DNA of 64,000 nt from Roseovarius sp. Pro17 (GCF_035599575.1 NZ_CP141179.1:62001-126000), one strand, 5' to 3'. Positions 47,228 to 56,403 are shown, counted from the first letter of the stretch. A program made the numbers and translations. Notes: generated by a model not told the origin, from the sequence alone.

Positions 47228-47649
47228 CACAGACGATCCTCGACAAACTTGGCGGCGAAGCCGCGCTCAAGGAACTTGTCGAGCATTTCTATGATCTCAT
47301 CGAATCCCGACCCGAAGGCGCGCAGATCGTGCGCCTTCACATGGAGGGGCACGGAATCGCAGCGACGCGAATAGGGCAGTTTGAATTCCTGTGTGGGTTC
47401 TTTGGCGGGCGGCAGTATTTCAAGGAACTGCACGGTCATATGAACGTGAAGCTCATCCACGAACATATCCCGATCATGGCCGAGGATGCCGAGGATTGGC
47501 TGAACCTGTGGGACCGCGCACTTGCCGATCTAGGCCATAGCGGCGAGCATGTTGAGCGCGTCCGCGCCACGCTGCGCCGCGTAGCGCTGGTGCTGGTCAA
47601 TAACGGTGAGGTCGTGGGGGCCGATAGCAAGCGTCTGGCGAGACTCTGA
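47224..47649 (+). CDS. Group II truncated haemoglobin
   Basis: 141-residue globin-like protein. It aligns with group II (trHbO-type) globins: GGEAALKELVEHFYDLI (about residues 10-25) for helix B, FLCGFFGGRQYFKELHGH (55-72) and VKLIHEHIPI (75-84), where His79 is at the proximal heme-ligand position, then DWLNLW (91-96) with the helix G Trp. ATG 47224 overlaps the tdm stop by 4 bp, so the two are co-translated. A role in oxygen, NO or formaldehyde-linked redox chemistry during TMAO breakdown is inference. Confidence 0.8.
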   Translation: MTQTILDKLGGEAALKELVEHFYDLIESRPEGAQIVRLHMEGHGIAATRIGQFEFLCGFFGGRQYFKELHGHMNVKLIHEHIPIMAEDAEDWLNLWDRALADLGHSGEHVERVRATLRRVALVLVNNGEVVGADSKRLARL

Positions 47650-47787
47650 GGGTGGCTTGTGGTTAGTCTGGTGTGGCCGTGAATGCCTACTGTGCTGTGC
47701 GGTTTCAACGAGTCGCGGCAACAGGCAAGAGAGCTGCTCTCGACCCTTGCGTTTCGTTGATGAGATTTCAATCAACCCTAAACGGCG

Positions 47788-48648
47788 TTAATCGGCCGGC
47801 GTCACGTCCCTGCCGGATTTGCGGCGGAACAGATGCTCATAGGCCTTGGGTCGGAACGCGTAGCTGAACTGCGACCAAAGGGTGCGATCGATCTCATCCG
47901 TCACGCCAAGGGGGCTGTCGCATGGGCCGGGGACATAATGGGTGCCGAATGCCCAGTCCCACAGGCCAAAGACGGTTGCGAAGTTGCGGCCATAGGCCAC
48001 CTTGTCCGCAGAATGGTGCCACCGGTGCATGGCGGGCGAGACGAACAGGATGTTCCATTTGCCATAGGTCCAGGGCAGATCGGCGTGGATGAAGAATCCG
48101 TAGTAATGGCGCACGAGCGTGTTGGCGACGATTGCGTAGGGCGGTAGGCCAAGGATCAGAAGCGCGCTGGAATCGATGGCGAAGGTGGTCATGCGGTTGA
48201 TTGGATGAAAACGCTCTAGCGACAACCATGTCATCTCAGTATCGGAATGATGTATCGCGTGGGACGGCCACAGGAACGAGTTGTGCTCGAAGCGATGGCG
48301 CCAGTAACCAACGAAATCGCCCACTACGATTGCCACAAGAACTACCCCGAGAACCGGCCAGCCCTTCCATTCCTCGGGCGAATACAGGACCAACCCGGTA
48401 GAGTGCCAGAAGCTCGAAAGGAACGTCGCGGCAAGCACAATGACCGGCACGGTAAAGACAAGGTTGAACAGCATGATCTGGATGTTCAGTCCTGTTTCTG
48501 GCAGGGCGCGGCGGATGTCGCCAAACAGCGCTTTGCGTTTTACCATATAGCCCAAGCACAGGAAGAATATCGCCGGGAGCAGGATCCCGAAGCCAGCCGT
48601 CAAAACAGCATCCCAAGACATCAAAAGGAAATTAGTCAGCCAATCCAT
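47788..48648 (-). CDS. Sterol desaturase / fatty acid hydroxylase family membrane protein
   Basis: 286-residue integral membrane di-iron protein. The histidine boxes are HRFEH (in YWRHRFEHNSFLW, about residues 115-127), HAIHH (about 130-134), and HRWHH (in SPAMHRWHHSADK, about 208-220). Four to five helices precede and separate them. It would hydroxylate or desaturate a lipid; relatives act on carotenoids, sterols or ornithine lipids. ATG 48648 has AGGTGG six bases upstream; GTG 48657 is the other possible start. Confidence 0.85.
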   Translation of the reverse strand: MDWLTNFLLMSWDAVLTAGFGILLPAIFFLCLGYMVKRKALFGDIRRALPETGLNIQIMLFNLVFTVPVIVLAATFLSSFWHSTGLVLYSPEEWKGWPVLGVVLVAIVVGDFVGYWRHRFEHNSFLWPSHAIHHSDTEMTWLSLERFHPINRMTTFAIDSSALLILGLPPYAIVANTLVRHYYGFFIHADLPWTYGKWNILFVSPAMHRWHHSADKVAYGRNFATVFGLWDWAFGTHYVPGPCDSPLGVTDEIDRTLWSQFSYAFRPKAYEHLFRRKSGRDVTPAD

Positions 48649-48888
48649 GTTTGCCACCTATCGTTTTCAAACGCTTATCCGGCTGTTTGGCATCGGAATG
48701 TGACAAAACTTAGATCAGATGCGGAAACAATAGCGGCGAAGCAACGGTATTGATCTGCCACGGGGCTTGAGCCGGACATTTCCAACTTGGAACCGCAGCA
48801 TCAGTTCGGCTGCAATCTCGCTGAGACTAAAGGGCGGCTGTCGGAATCAATGAGGCCTTCGCAGCCCGTTAATCATCCAAGCTAAACA

Positions 48889-48918
48889 AAAAGCGCGGTG
48901 GGTATCCACCGCGCTTTT
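48889..48918 (-). terminator. Rho-independent terminator of tmm
   Basis: GCGCGGTGG and CCACCGCGC form a 9-bp stem (13 bp with the flanking A/T pairs) around GTAT, with T-rich sequence on the minus strand after it. 24 bp beyond the tmm stop. Confidence 0.85.
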
Positions 48919-48942
48919 CCGTCTTGCCAAAATCAAAGCCAA

Positions 48943-50277
48943 TCAGTTCTGCAAGTACGCTTCCAGACTGTCATCCATAGCGTCTTTCCACGGGGTATGG
49001 TGCTTGGGCGCCATGGTGCCAGTGATGACGGACTTATAGCTGTTGTTGCGGAAGGTCATGATGTCTTCCTTCTTGTGACCTTTCCACGCAAAGAACGCAT
49101 CGCGGGCGCCGTCGACATCGAAGCTGGGATAATCGGTCTCGGCAATCAACTCTTTGATGTACTCAGCCTGATACCGGATCGCGTCGTAATCATCCTCGCC
49201 TGCGTCCTCGCGAGCGATACGGTCGGCGACGTCCTTTTCCATTTCGGCCTTACTCGGGATCTTGATCTTGCCCATGATCGCGTCGCGGACCCACCAGGCC
49301 TGTGCGTCGAACATGTTGAAGGTGAACCACTGGTCCTGCATGCCCAGATAGAACATGTCCGGATCATGCACCCATGCGACACCCTTGTAGAGGTCGGCAG
49401 TCGCCAAGCGGTTCGCGGTGCTCAGACACAGCCCGTCCACCAAGAACGGGAAGTTGTGCTGATAGCCGGTGCAGAGCAGGATCGCATCCACGTCCTTGCT
49501 AGAGCCATCCTTGAAATGTGCGGTGTTGCCGTCGACATGCGTCAGCAGCGGCACTTCCTGCCAGTTATCCGGCCATTTGAAACCCATCGGTGCGGTGCGG
49601 TGGCTGACGGTGATCGACTTGCAGCCATATTTCCAGCATTGGCTACCGATATCCTCGGCGGAATAGGACGTGCCGATGATGAGAAGGTCCTGATCCTGGA
49701 ATTCCATCGCGTCGCGGAAATCATGGGCATGCAGAATGCGGCCCGGAAATTTGTCAAAGCCTTCGAACTCCGGAACGTTCGGCGTAGAGAAGTGGCCGGT
49801 CGCACAGATGACGTGATCGAATTCCTCGGTGTATACGTGGTCTTTGGGTAGATCGCAGACGGTGACCTGAAATTTGCCGTCCACCTTTTTGACATGACGC
49901 ACGACCGTCTCAAAGCGGATCAGATCGCGCACGTCGGTCTTTTCGACGCGCCCCTTGATATAGTCGAACAGGACTTCGCGGGGCGGATAGCTGGCGATCT
50001 GCTTGCCGAAATGCTCTTCAAAGGAATAGTCGGCGAATTCCAGACCCTCCTTGGGGCCGTTCGACCACAGATAGCGATACATTGAACCATGGACAGGCTC
50101 GCCATACTGATCGACGCCGGTGCGCCACGTGTAATTCCAGAGGCCGCCCCAGTCGTCCTGTTTTTCAAAACAGACGATTTCGGGGATCTCTTCACCGTTC
50201 TCCTTGGCGGAGTGGAAAGCGCGCAGTTGCGCGAGGCCCGAGGGGCCGGCACCGAGGATTGCGATACGTTTTTTCAT
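48943..50277 (-). CDS. tmm: Trimethylamine monooxygenase
   Basis: Flavin-containing monooxygenase oxidising TMA to TMAO with NADPH and O2. The 444-residue chain has the FAD motif GAGPSG (residues 9-14), [14 protein letters not shown] (41-54), the FMO fingerprint [13 protein letters not shown] (177-189) and the NADPH motif GTSYSAED (202-209). Long stretches such as [19 protein letters not shown] and [19 protein letters not shown] match marine Tmm closely, which separates it from generic FMOs. Single gene with its own terminator; promoter in the 123-bp gap upstream. Confidence 0.95.
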   Translation of the reverse strand: MKKRIAILGAGPSGLAQLRAFHSAKENGEEIPEIVCFEKQDDWGGLWNYTWRTGVDQYGEPVHGSMYRYLWSNGPKEGLEFADYSFEEHFGKQIASYPPREVLFDYIKGRVEKTDVRDLIRFETVVRHVKKVDGKFQVTVCDLPKDHVYTEEFDHVICATGHFSTPNVPEFEGFDKFPGRILHAHDFRDAMEFQDQDLLIIGTSYSAEDIGSQCWKYGCKSITVSHRTAPMGFKWPDNWQEVPLLTHVDGNTAHFKDGSSKDVDAILLCTGYQHNFPFLVDGLCLSTANRLATADLYKGVAWVHDPDMFYLGMQDQWFTFNMFDAQAWWVRDAIMGKIKIPSKAEMEKDVADRIAREDAGEDDYDAIRYQAEYIKELIAETDYPSFDVDGARDAFFAWKGHKKEDIMTFRNNSYKSVITGTMAPKHHTPWKDAMDDSLEAYLQN

Positions 50278-50400
50278 TAAGTTCTCCCGTTGGTTCAGAC
50301 CGGTTTTGTGTCTGGTTCATTTGGTATGGACCAATTGAACCGGCGGTGTGCCGAGGAGTCAAGAATTTTGACCCGCAAAGGCATGTTTTATGCCCCTGAT

Positions 50401-51123
50401 TTAGCCCTCTTGTAGCAACTGGCGCTGCTCTTCGATGAGGTGCAGCTTGATGAATTCGACCGCTGCGTCGGTATCGCGCGCGGCGATAGCATTAAAGAGG
50501 CTGTTATACCGCTTTTGGTAGGCCTCGATGCGCGCTGGCGTCAGGTGGCGGCGCAGTTGCGCACTGCGAAAGCTTTGGCGGCAGGCATCGATCACCAGAT
50601 CATAGCAGCCCGCGATCAGCGGGTTGCCGGTGCCTGTGGCGATCTTGCGGTAAAACGCTTCTTCGTGGCGCACGAAGGCGGCTGCATCGGTATGGACCGC
50701 CTCAATATCGCTGAGGATCTCGCCCAGTGCTTCGATGTCGCGGGGGGGCATGTTGACCACGGCGAGGCGCACCATGTCCGGTTCTAATATGCCGCGGATT
50801 ACCTGCAAATCCAGCGGACTGGACGAGGCGGCGATTTCGCTGTGCGAGGCAGCGGGCGCGCCGGTGGTCTGCGGATTGACGAAACTGCCGCTGCCCGCGC
50901 GGCGGCGGATCAGGCCGTTCGTCTCTAGCACCTCCAGCGCCTCGCGCACCGTATTGCGCGCAACGCCAAGGTCCGAAGAGAGCGTGCGTTCGGACGGCAG
51001 ACGTTCGTCCACGACATATTCGCCGCTGCGGATTCGGCCAAAGATGGTGTCGACGACGGTCTGGACCGTCGCACTCATCTGCGTCTGGACGGTTAGGGCA
51101 GCGGTGATCTGGGCCATCGACAT
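50401..51123 (-). CDS. FadR-family (GntR) transcriptional regulator
   Basis: 240-residue regulator: winged-helix GntR domain (about residues 20-85, RIRSGEYVVDERLPSERTLSSDLGVARNTVREALEVLETNGLI split over the wing) and an FCD ligand domain (about 100-235) with the metal-binding Asp/His set (EPDMVRLAVV, FVRHEEAFYRKI, HLTPARIEAYQ). Ligands are usually carboxylates. It is divergent from the rhodanese gene and upstream of tmm, so control of tmm or of neighbouring amine genes is possible. Confidence 0.88.
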   Translation of the reverse strand: MSMAQITAALTVQTQMSATVQTVVDTIFGRIRSGEYVVDERLPSERTLSSDLGVARNTVREALEVLETNGLIRRRAGSGSFVNPQTTGAPAASHSEIAASSSPLDLQVIRGILEPDMVRLAVVNMPPRDIEALGEILSDIEAVHTDAAAFVRHEEAFYRKIATGTGNPLIAGCYDLVIDACRQSFRSAQLRRHLTPARIEAYQKRYNSLFNAIAARDTDAAVEFIKLHLIEEQRQLLQEG

Positions 51124-51226
51124 GGGCGGTCCTTTCGCAGGTGTCGTGTTTCAGTTTACACAAAGCCACGTCCGCGCACATCGCGAATTTTGCGCACGCG
51201 CGGCAAGGTATGAAAAGGAACGCAAC

Positions 51227-51604
51227 ATGAAGAGCGAACAGACGGAAAACGGAACAGTCGATCTATGGACTGCCAAAGAGGTGAGTGAGGCGCGCGGCGA
51301 CATCGTGCTGATCGATGTGCGCACCCCGCAAGAACATGGATTTGAGCGGATCGGCGGCGCGCTGCTGATGGCCTTGCAGGAATTCCAACCCCAGAGCCTG
51401 CCGGGGCAGGACGCCAAGCGAATCGTGCTGCATTGCGGCTCGGGCGTTCGCTCGGGCAAGGCGGCGGCGCTGTGCCTTGCCGCCGGTATTGAGCGCATCG
51501 CCCATTTGGAGGGTGGGTTGGCCGCGTGGAAGGCTGCGGGGCAGGAGTATATCGGAACCGATGTGGCCACGGGCGCACCCAAGGTGATGAAGAAAGACAG
51601 CTGA
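51227..51604 (+). CDS. Single-domain rhodanese (sulfurtransferase)
   Basis: 125-residue rhodanese domain with LIDVRTPQEHGFERIGGA (about residues 28-45) and the active-site loop CGSGVRS starting at Cys70 (CxxGxRS form of thiosulfate or polysulfide sulfurtransferases). GLAAWKAAG closes the domain. ATG 51227 has AAAAGGA upstream. Placed between a GntR regulator and gmaS; no clear functional tie to the methylated-amine genes. Confidence 0.85.
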   Translation: MKSEQTENGTVDLWTAKEVSEARGDIVLIDVRTPQEHGFERIGGALLMALQEFQPQSLPGQDAKRIVLHCGSGVRSGKAAALCLAAGIERIAHLEGGLAAWKAAGQEYIGTDVATGAPKVMKKDS

Positions 51605-51695
51605 GTTCAGCCCAAAGCGTTTCGAATTGATGCACTGTCACGACACGATATCGAAACGCCCACGACAAGCGCGCGTGGGCACCCTGCAAAATACA

Positions 51696-51725
51696 AAAAG
51701 AGCGGACCCATCGGCCCGCTCTTTT
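51696..51725. terminator. Bidirectional terminator between rhodanese and gmaS
   Basis: AAAAGAGCGG and CCGCTCTTTT pair around a short inner CC/GG stem, giving A-tracts and T-tracts on both sides, so it can serve both convergent genes. Confidence 0.85.
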
Positions 51726-51752
51726 GCAATTTGACGCTTGGAAAAATCCAGA

Positions 51753-53108
51753 TCAGATATCCAGTGTGTGGTCGCGCTCCCACTGGGTGAAATGGGCCGC
51801 GTAGTCGTTCCATTCCTTGTGCTTGAGCTTGAGAAACGCTTTCGAGAATTCCCCGCCCATTGACTCGGTCAGTTCGGTATCCGCCTCGTAGGTGCGAAGG
51901 CCGTCCAGCATGTTCTGCGGCAGTTTTGCTGCATCTTTGACCTTGTCAGCGTCGATATACATGTCGACGTCATGGGTCTCGCCCGGGTCGATCTTGTCGC
52001 GGATGCCGCTAAGGCCCGCAGCCATGATAACGGCCGGCATCAGGTAAGGGTTCGTCGCGCCATCGGGCAAACGCAGCTCCATACGGCCCCCGCCTGGAAC
52101 GCGTACCAGATGGGTGCGGTTGTCGCCCGCCCAGGTGATGCTGTTGGGTGCCCAGCTCGAGCCGGACGCAGTGCTGGGGGCACCGATCCGCTTGTAGCTG
52201 TTGACTGTCGGGCAGCAGATGACCGTCATGCCACTGCCGTGCTTGAGAATACCGCCAAGGAAATGCGCGCCGGTTTCCGACAGGCCGTGCCGCCCCGCCG
52301 GAGTATCATCCGAGCCGGCAAAAAGGTTGGTCTTGGCATCTTTGCCTGTCCCATCCCAAGCGGATATGTGCGCGTGCAGACCGTTCCCTGTGAGGGTCGG
52401 GAGGGGCTTGGGCATGAAGCTTGCGCGCATCCCGTGCTTTTCCGCGACATGTTTTATCATGAATTTGAAGAAGCTGAGTTGATCGGCCATCTTCAGAACG
52501 TCGTCGAAGTCCCAGTTCATCTCCCACTGGCCATTGGCGTCTTCGTGGTCGTTTTGATAGCAGCCCCAGCCCATCTCGTGCATGTAGTCGCTGGTTTCGC
52601 GGATGACGTGATAGTTGCGCATCATCGACTGCTGGTCGTAGCAGGGCTTGGCCCGCGTATCGAGGGTGTCCGCGACGGCCGTGCCATCCTGATTGAGCAG
52701 CGAAAACTCTGGTTCTACGCCAATTTTAAAGTGCAGGCCCAGTTCGGCAGCATCAGCGATCTGCTTGCGCAGCACGTTGCGCGGTGCCTGCGCGGAATAC
52801 TCGTTCTTCATGACCGGATTGCCGGGAACCCATGCCATATCGGGCTGCCACGGAATCTGGACCGCCATATCGGCATCGGGCATCACCAGCATGTCGGGAT
52901 GGGCGGGGGTGTAATCCATACCGCCTGCAAAACCAGCGAATCCAGCGCCGCCTTCCTGCATTCTTCCGATCGCACGAATCGGCACCAGCTTGGTGCGCTG
53001 CATGCCGAGAATGTCGGTGAAGTTAACCATGAAGTATTTGATGCCGCGCTCTTTGCCCCAGTCTTCGAGATTGATCTGAGATTCTTGAACGAGTTGTTTT
53101 TTGGTCAT
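51753..53108 (-). CDS. gmaS: Gamma-glutamylmethylamide synthetase
   Basis: Glutamine-synthetase-like ligase joining methylamine to glutamate with ATP, the entry step of the indirect methylamine pathway. The 451-residue chain has FKIGVEPEFSLL (about residues 127-138), the metal-binding ENxxxE-like region, GLHAHISAWDGTGKD (about 247-261) for the ATP/metal site, VNSYKRIGAPSTASGSSWAPNSITWAGDNR (GS-type loop, about residues 306-335) and RMELRLPDGATNPYLMPAVIMAAGL. The DGATNPYL form is typical of GmaS. It has a terminator on each side, so it can be transcribed apart from mgsABC. Confidence 0.93.
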   Translation of the reverse strand: MTKKQLVQESQINLEDWGKERGIKYFMVNFTDILGMQRTKLVPIRAIGRMQEGGAGFAGFAGGMDYTPAHPDMLVMPDADMAVQIPWQPDMAWVPGNPVMKNEYSAQAPRNVLRKQIADAAELGLHFKIGVEPEFSLLNQDGTAVADTLDTRAKPCYDQQSMMRNYHVIRETSDYMHEMGWGCYQNDHEDANGQWEMNWDFDDVLKMADQLSFFKFMIKHVAEKHGMRASFMPKPLPTLTGNGLHAHISAWDGTGKDAKTNLFAGSDDTPAGRHGLSETGAHFLGGILKHGSGMTVICCPTVNSYKRIGAPSTASGSSWAPNSITWAGDNRTHLVRVPGGGRMELRLPDGATNPYLMPAVIMAAGLSGIRDKIDPGETHDVDMYIDADKVKDAAKLPQNMLDGLRTYEADTELTESMGGEFSKAFLKLKHKEWNDYAAHFTQWERDHTLDI

Positions 53109-53152
53109 GTTCGGGTGTCCCTGTTGTTTCGTTTCTTGGGAGATTTAAAAAG

Positions 53153-53185
53153 CAAAAAGGGGCGCGACACAATGTGCGCGCCCCT
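53153..53185 (-). terminator. Rho-independent terminator between mgsC and gmaS
   Basis: AGGGGCGCG and CGCGCCCCT form a 9-bp stem with a ten-base loop; on the minus strand it is followed by TTTTTGCTTTTT. 14 bp after the mgsC stop. Confidence 0.85.
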
Positions 53186-53198
53186 GTTCAGGTTCCGG

Positions 53199-54542
53199 TC
53201 AGTAGCTGGTGCCGGGCTTGCCGGGGTACCACTGGGTCCCTGCTAGCGGGATCTTGGTCATCGCAGCGGCTTCCATCGTCAGCGACACCAGATCCTCGGG
53301 TTCGAGGTTGTGCAGATGGTTGTGGCCGCAGGCCCGCGCGATTGTCTGCGCCTCCAGCGTCATCACCTTGAGGAAGTTGTTCAGGTGACGGCCGCCCGCA
53401 ATGGGGTCGAACCGCTTCATCAGCTCAGCATCCTGCGTGGTGATACCTGCCGGGTCCTTGCCTTCGTGCCAGTCGTCATAGGCGCCCGCAGTGGTGCCGA
53501 GCGCGTTATACTCGTCCTCCCAGCGGGGGTCATTGTCGCCCAGTGCGATCATCGCAGCCGTGCCGATTGCAACCGCGTCGGCGCCCATGGCAAGTGCCTT
53601 TGCCACGTCAGCGCCGCCACGTATACCGCCCGAGACGATCAGCTGCACTTCGCGGTGCAGGTCCATGTCCTGAAGCGCGCGAACCGCCTCGCCGATGCAG
53701 GCGATGATGGGCAGGCCGACATGCTCGATGAACACGTCCTGCGTGGCGGCGGTGCCGCCCTGCATGCCGTCCAGAACGACAACGTCCGCACCGGCCTTGA
53801 TCGCCAGCATCGTGTCGAAATAGGGGCGTGTGCCACCGATCTTGACGTAGATCGGCTTTTCCCACGCGGTGATTTCGCGCAGTTCCATGATCTTGATTTC
53901 CAGATCGTCGGGACCTGTCCAGTCGGGGTGACGGCAGGCACTACGCTGGTCAATGCCCTTGGGCAGGTTGCGCATCTGGGCCACACGGTCGCTGATCTTT
54001 TGACCCAGCAGCATACCGCCGCCGCCTGGCTTGGCGCCTTGGCCAACCACGACTTCGATCGCGTCGCAACGACGCAGGTCATCGGGGTTCATGCCATAAC
54101 GCGAGGGCAGGACCTGATAGACCAGCTTGGTGGAATGGCCGCGCTCTTCCTCGGTCATGCCGCCATCGCCGGTGGTTGTCGAGGTGCCGGCCATGGTCGC
54201 GCCGCGACCCAGTGCCTCTTTGGCAGGGCCCGACAGCGCGCCAAAGGACATGCCAGCGATCGTTACCGGAATATCCAGCTCAATCGGCTTCTTGGCAAAT
54301 CGGGTGCCCAGCACGACCTTGGTGTCGCACTTCTCACGGTAGCCTTCCAATGCGTAGCGCGAGATGGAGGCACCAAGGAACAGCAGATCGTCGAAATGCG
54401 GCAGCTTACGCTTGGAGCCACCGCCACGAATGTCGTAGATGCCGGTGGCCGCTGCGCGGCGGATTTCTGCGTTTGTCGGGTTCGAGAAAGTGGCCGACTG
54501 GATCGGAACGGTGCGCGGAACGCTATGTGTATCGTCTTTCAT
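53199..54542 (-). CDS. mgsC: N-methylglutamate synthase subunit C (glutamate synthase-like)
   Basis: FMN-binding TIM-barrel subunit related to the synthase domain of GltB. The 447-residue chain contains IAGMSFGALSGPAKEALGRGA (about residues 95-115), GQGAKPGGGGMLLGQKI (168-184), YVKIGGTRPYFDTMLAIKAGADVVVLDG (232-259) and SGGIRGGADVAKALAMGADAVAIGTA (304-329). The segment that carries the [3Fe-4S] Cys in glutamate synthase reads GKDPAGITTQ (361-370) here, without Cys. Starts 9 bp after mgsB. Confidence 0.92.
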   Translation of the reverse strand: MKDDTHSVPRTVPIQSATFSNPTNAEIRRAAATGIYDIRGGGSKRKLPHFDDLLFLGASISRYALEGYREKCDTKVVLGTRFAKKPIELDIPVTIAGMSFGALSGPAKEALGRGATMAGTSTTTGDGGMTEEERGHSTKLVYQVLPSRYGMNPDDLRRCDAIEVVVGQGAKPGGGGMLLGQKISDRVAQMRNLPKGIDQRSACRHPDWTGPDDLEIKIMELREITAWEKPIYVKIGGTRPYFDTMLAIKAGADVVVLDGMQGGTAATQDVFIEHVGLPIIACIGEAVRALQDMDLHREVQLIVSGGIRGGADVAKALAMGADAVAIGTAAMIALGDNDPRWEDEYNALGTTAGAYDDWHEGKDPAGITTQDAELMKRFDPIAGGRHLNNFLKVMTLEAQTIARACGHNHLHNLEPEDLVSLTMEAAAMTKIPLAGTQWYPGKPGTSY

Positions 54543-54551
54543 GTCAGCCCC

Positions 54552-55229
54552 TCAATATGCGTTGTCGATGTCGAAATTATACAGCTTGCGGGCCGACCCG
54601 TAGCGCTTGAACTCTTCGGGTTTGGCGTCGCATTCGCCGCGCTCCAGCAGATCCGTGAGGATCTCGATATGCTCGGGGCGCATTTCCTTTTCGATGCAAT
54701 CCGCACCCAGCGACTTGACCGAGCCACGCACGAACAGGCGCGCCTCGTAGATGCTGTCACCCAGCGCGTCGCCTGCATCGCCGCAAACGACCAGATTGCC
54801 CGACTGCGCCATGAAGGCGCTCATGTGACCGACATTGCCGTGCACAATAATGTCGACACCTTTCATCGAGATGCCGCAACGCGAGCTTGCGTTACCCTTG
54901 ACGATCAGCGTTCCGCCATTTGCGGTGGCGCCAGCATACTGGCTGGCGTCGCCGTTGATGATGACAGTGCCGCTCATCATGTTTTCAGCGACACCGGGCC
55001 CGGCGGAGCCGTGCACATGCACGGTCGCCTGCTTGTTCATACCGGCGCAGTAATAGCCGGTAGAGCCCATGACATTGACCTCGATAGGCGCGTCCAGACC
55101 GACGGCGATGGCGTGGCTGCCCTTGGCGTTCACGACCTCCCACTTGGTCTGGTTGGTTTCTGCCGACTGCGCTTGAAGCGCAGCGTTGAGGTTGCGCAGG
55201 CCCTGCGCTTCTAAATCAAAAGTTTGCAT
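54552..55229 (-). CDS. mgsB: N-methylglutamate synthase subunit B (GXGXG domain)
   Basis: 225-residue right-handed beta-helix protein equivalent to the C-terminal GXGXG domain of glutamate synthase. Regular turns are visible: INGDASQYAGATANGGTLIVKGNASSRCGISMKGVDIIVHGNVGHMSAF (two to three coils, split by glycine turns) and LVVCGDAGDALGDSIY. It begins directly at the mgsA stop, with no gap. Confidence 0.92.
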   Translation of the reverse strand: MQTFDLEAQGLRNLNAALQAQSAETNQTKWEVVNAKGSHAIAVGLDAPIEVNVMGSTGYYCAGMNKQATVHVHGSAGPGVAENMMSGTVIINGDASQYAGATANGGTLIVKGNASSRCGISMKGVDIIVHGNVGHMSAFMAQSGNLVVCGDAGDALGDSIYEARLFVRGSVKSLGADCIEKEMRPEHIEILTDLLERGECDAKPEEFKRYGSARKLYNFDIDNAY

Positions 55230-56159
55230 TTATGCGGCCTTCTCAGTAGCGGTCGGAGCAGCGTTGTGGCTCCAGAAATAGACGGTTGCAGGCTCGGGTT
55301 CCCACACGCGGGCGTGGTCGATGCCGGGCAAGCTAACAAAGGCGCGATATTCGCTGGCGAACGCGACGAACTGATCCGTTTCGGCCATGACCGCAGGCTT
55401 GCACGCGATAGGATCGCGCACGACGCCAAAGCCGTCTTTGGTGCCGACGACGAAGTTGAAGAAACCATCAAGGTCGTCAATGGTAGATGCCAGAGCTTCG
55501 CCCAAGGTGGAGCCGTTCTGCATCTTCCAAGAGATGTAGGCTGCGCCAACTTCGGTGTCGTTCTCGGTCTCGATGTGCATACCTGCTTTGCGCAGCTTGC
55601 GGCGCAGGCTGGCATGGTTGCTGAGCGAGCCGTTGTGAACCAGGCACTGGTCGCGGCCGGTGTTGAACGGGTGCGCGCCCATCGTGGTCACAGCCGATTC
55701 GGTCGCCATGCGCGTGTGGCCAATACCGTGGCTGCCCGACATGGACGAAATGTCAAAGCGTGCCGCGACGTTTTTGGGCAGTCCGACTTCCTTGTAGATT
55801 TCCAGCGACTCGCCGGTGCTCATGATGCGCACGTCGGGACGGATTTCGGCCAGAACGGTGCGCCCGGCAGCGGCCCATGCTGCGTCGATCTCGATCACGG
55901 CATGCGTGTCGTTGACGCGCATTGTGACGTCGCCGCCCAGTGCCTGCTTCATGTCTTTTGCAAGACCTTCAAAGTCGCGATCCGGGTGGTCCGACTGCAC
56001 CGTCAGCTTGACCTTGCCGCGATGTTCGGTGCCATAAATCGCGATGCCCGCACTGTCGGGGCCTCGGTCAGTCATGGTGATCAGCATGTTCGTCAGCATG
56101 TCGCCGAGTTTCGGCTCAAGCGACTTGTCCTTGAGAAAAAGTCCTACGATCCCGCACAT
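55230..56159 (-). CDS. mgsA: N-methylglutamate synthase subunit A (class II glutamine amidotransferase)
   Basis: 309-residue Ntn-hydrolase subunit. The start is set at ATG 56159 so that Cys2 becomes the nucleophile (MCGIVGLFLKDK); ATG 56177 upstream would bury it behind six residues. Other motifs: TDRGPDSAGIAIYG (about residues 29-42), GIGHTRMATESAV and VHNGSLSNH (about 145-175), typical of class II GATases such as GlxB. The trio mgsABC corresponds to the three glutamate synthase domains on separate genes. Confidence 0.92.
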   Translation of the reverse strand: MCGIVGLFLKDKSLEPKLGDMLTNMLITMTDRGPDSAGIAIYGTEHRGKVKLTVQSDHPDRDFEGLAKDMKQALGGDVTMRVNDTHAVIEIDAAWAAAGRTVLAEIRPDVRIMSTGESLEIYKEVGLPKNVAARFDISSMSGSHGIGHTRMATESAVTTMGAHPFNTGRDQCLVHNGSLSNHASLRRKLRKAGMHIETENDTEVGAAYISWKMQNGSTLGEALASTIDDLDGFFNFVVGTKDGFGVVRDPIACKPAVMAETDQFVAFASEYRAFVSLPGIDHARVWEPEPATVYFWSHNAAPTATEKAA

Positions 56160-56190
56160 CTTTAAAGATCCTTTCATGATGTCGATTCTA

Positions 56191-56219
56191 AGAATAGCAC
56201 CAAAGCTACATCCACTCAA
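56191..56219 (-). promoter_or_regulatory. Candidate sigma-70-type promoter of mgsABC
   Basis: On the minus strand TTGAGT and TATTCT are separated by 17 bases, 32 bp before the mgsA start. Both hexamers deviate from consensus. Confidence 0.4.
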
Positions 56220-56355
56220 CTGCCACGAAACAAATTTTCATTTAAGGCAACTTTGTATGCAGTCGTGTGCGCCCTATTGTTGGGCATTTACCGCGTTTGT
56301 CGCGCCGGACATCGCCTAAGCAGATCGTGATGCGGCGCGCGTCATTGTTACAGAT

Positions 56356-56403
56356 CCTGCCGTGTAAGGCGGCAGGTGGCAGGCCCGGCGCGTGCCGGGC
56401 CTG
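56356..56403. repeat. Two adjacent GC-rich inverted repeats after the APC permease gene
   Basis: CCTGCCG...CGGCAGG (56356-56376) is followed by the 10-bp stem CAGGCCCGGC/GCCGGGCCTG with loop GCGT (56380-56403). There is no T-run. It lies directly after the permease stop on the minus strand and may limit or stabilise its message. Confidence 0.55.

Noticed and set aside
53310..55214. Long plus-strand frame of 634 codons opposite mgsB and mgsC
   Set aside because: Shadow frame caused by high third-position GC; mgsB and mgsC are certain.
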